Virus record (IMG/VR): IMGVR_UViG_3300034096_000229
Span: 1-21,683 of that record
Strand: one strand, 5' to 3'
DNA length: 21,683 bases
Source: a virus
The notes below the pieces were generated by a model. That model worked only from the letters and a program-made list of their open reading frames with translations, did no database searches and was not told the DNA's origin. This document shows positions 21,559 through 21,683 of this stretch, piece after piece (within the stretch, counting starts at the first letter, position 1; every line of letters starts with the position of its first letter). Both the position numbers and the translations under genes were made by a program.

Positions 21559-21683
21559 TGGAAGACCCGCTAAGCCTTAGAGCAATAGAGGGGTCTGATC
21601 GACCATACTTTGGAACGCCTGAAGAGCAGCCCGCAGTTCCTCGCACGCCTCTTGCTGTAAAGGCGTTCCAAAGTATGGTCGAT
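21555..21683 (+). CDS. Start of a further gene, 3' end missing
   Basis: The ATG overlaps the TGA of the ejection-type protein (ATGATG), preceded by an aggga/ggagg Shine-Dalgarno-like stretch (21547-21552). The frame is open for 43 codons to the last base: MMEDPLSLRAIEGSDRPYFG, then a Pro-rich stretch. By position it may encode another internal virion protein, but too little is visible to assign it. The last 23 bases are the reverse complement of 21598-21620, so the final eight residues may be an assembly artefact. Confidence 0.5.
   Translation, partial: MMEDPLSLRAIEGSDRPYFGTPEEQPAVPRTPLAVKAFQSMVD
21598..21683. repeat. Perfect 23-bp inverted repeat at the right end
   Basis: The left arm 21598-21620 and right arm 21661-21683 are exact reverse complements, with a 40-base spacer. 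The right arm ends on the last base of the window. Both arms are read as coding in the same open frame. This could be a fold-back chimera, an assembly stop point or a real genomic hairpin. Confidence 0.9.

Overview
The window is one continuous, all-plus-strand late-gene region of a tailed double-stranded DNA phage (Caudoviricetes). It is most likely a short-tailed podovirus, because it encodes an SU10-type adaptor, a P22 gp10-type tail nozzle and a large ejection-type virion protein. The host is Gram-negative, since there is an i-spanin/o-spanin pair with a lipobox. The gene families recall phages of aquatic Alphaproteobacteria, but that host assignment is inference. I see no tRNA, rRNA, CRISPR array, transposon or integrase. 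The longest gap between genes is 56 bp. Both ends cut genes: the left end lies inside a collagen-like fibre gene, and the right end is 43 codons into a new gene, at a perfect 23-bp inverted repeat.

Layout. (1) 1-9802 is a tail-fibre/adhesin block. It holds a collagen-like fibre and several small beta-rich fibre proteins. It also holds three long paralogous glycine-rich proteins (518, 528 and 565 aa), each starting on the stop codon of the gene before it (TAATG). Between the second and third lie a small hypothetical gene, a 2OG-Fe(II) oxygenase-like gene and short virion-protein genes. (2) 9830-11563 encodes a protein with two glycosyltransferase-like domains and a TPR tail. (3) 11563-12842 is a compact lysis cassette: small membrane protein, GH108 endolysin, a 56-aa membrane protein, i-spanin and an embedded o-spanin. 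(4) 12892-17150 is the neck/tail block: adaptor, a 943-aa nozzle carrying extra decoration domains, and a small protein sharing that domain. (5) 17159-21683 holds a conserved small virion-associated protein, a GNAT acetyltransferase, an 1121-aa ejection-type protein with a lytic transglycosylase domain, and the start of the next gene.

The genes would work together at host recognition (fibres and adhesins, possibly modified by the oxygenase and glycosyltransferase), DNA delivery (adaptor, nozzle, ejection protein) and cell lysis. Almost every junction is an overlap or a gap of a few bases, so translational coupling looks like the main control. The most unusual signal is a recurring small RNA hairpin directly in front of start codons. 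Its loop carries the Shine-Dalgarno sequence, and at several sites the stop codon of the preceding gene lies inside it (best cases at 6128-6150, 9809-9830 and 17661-17679).
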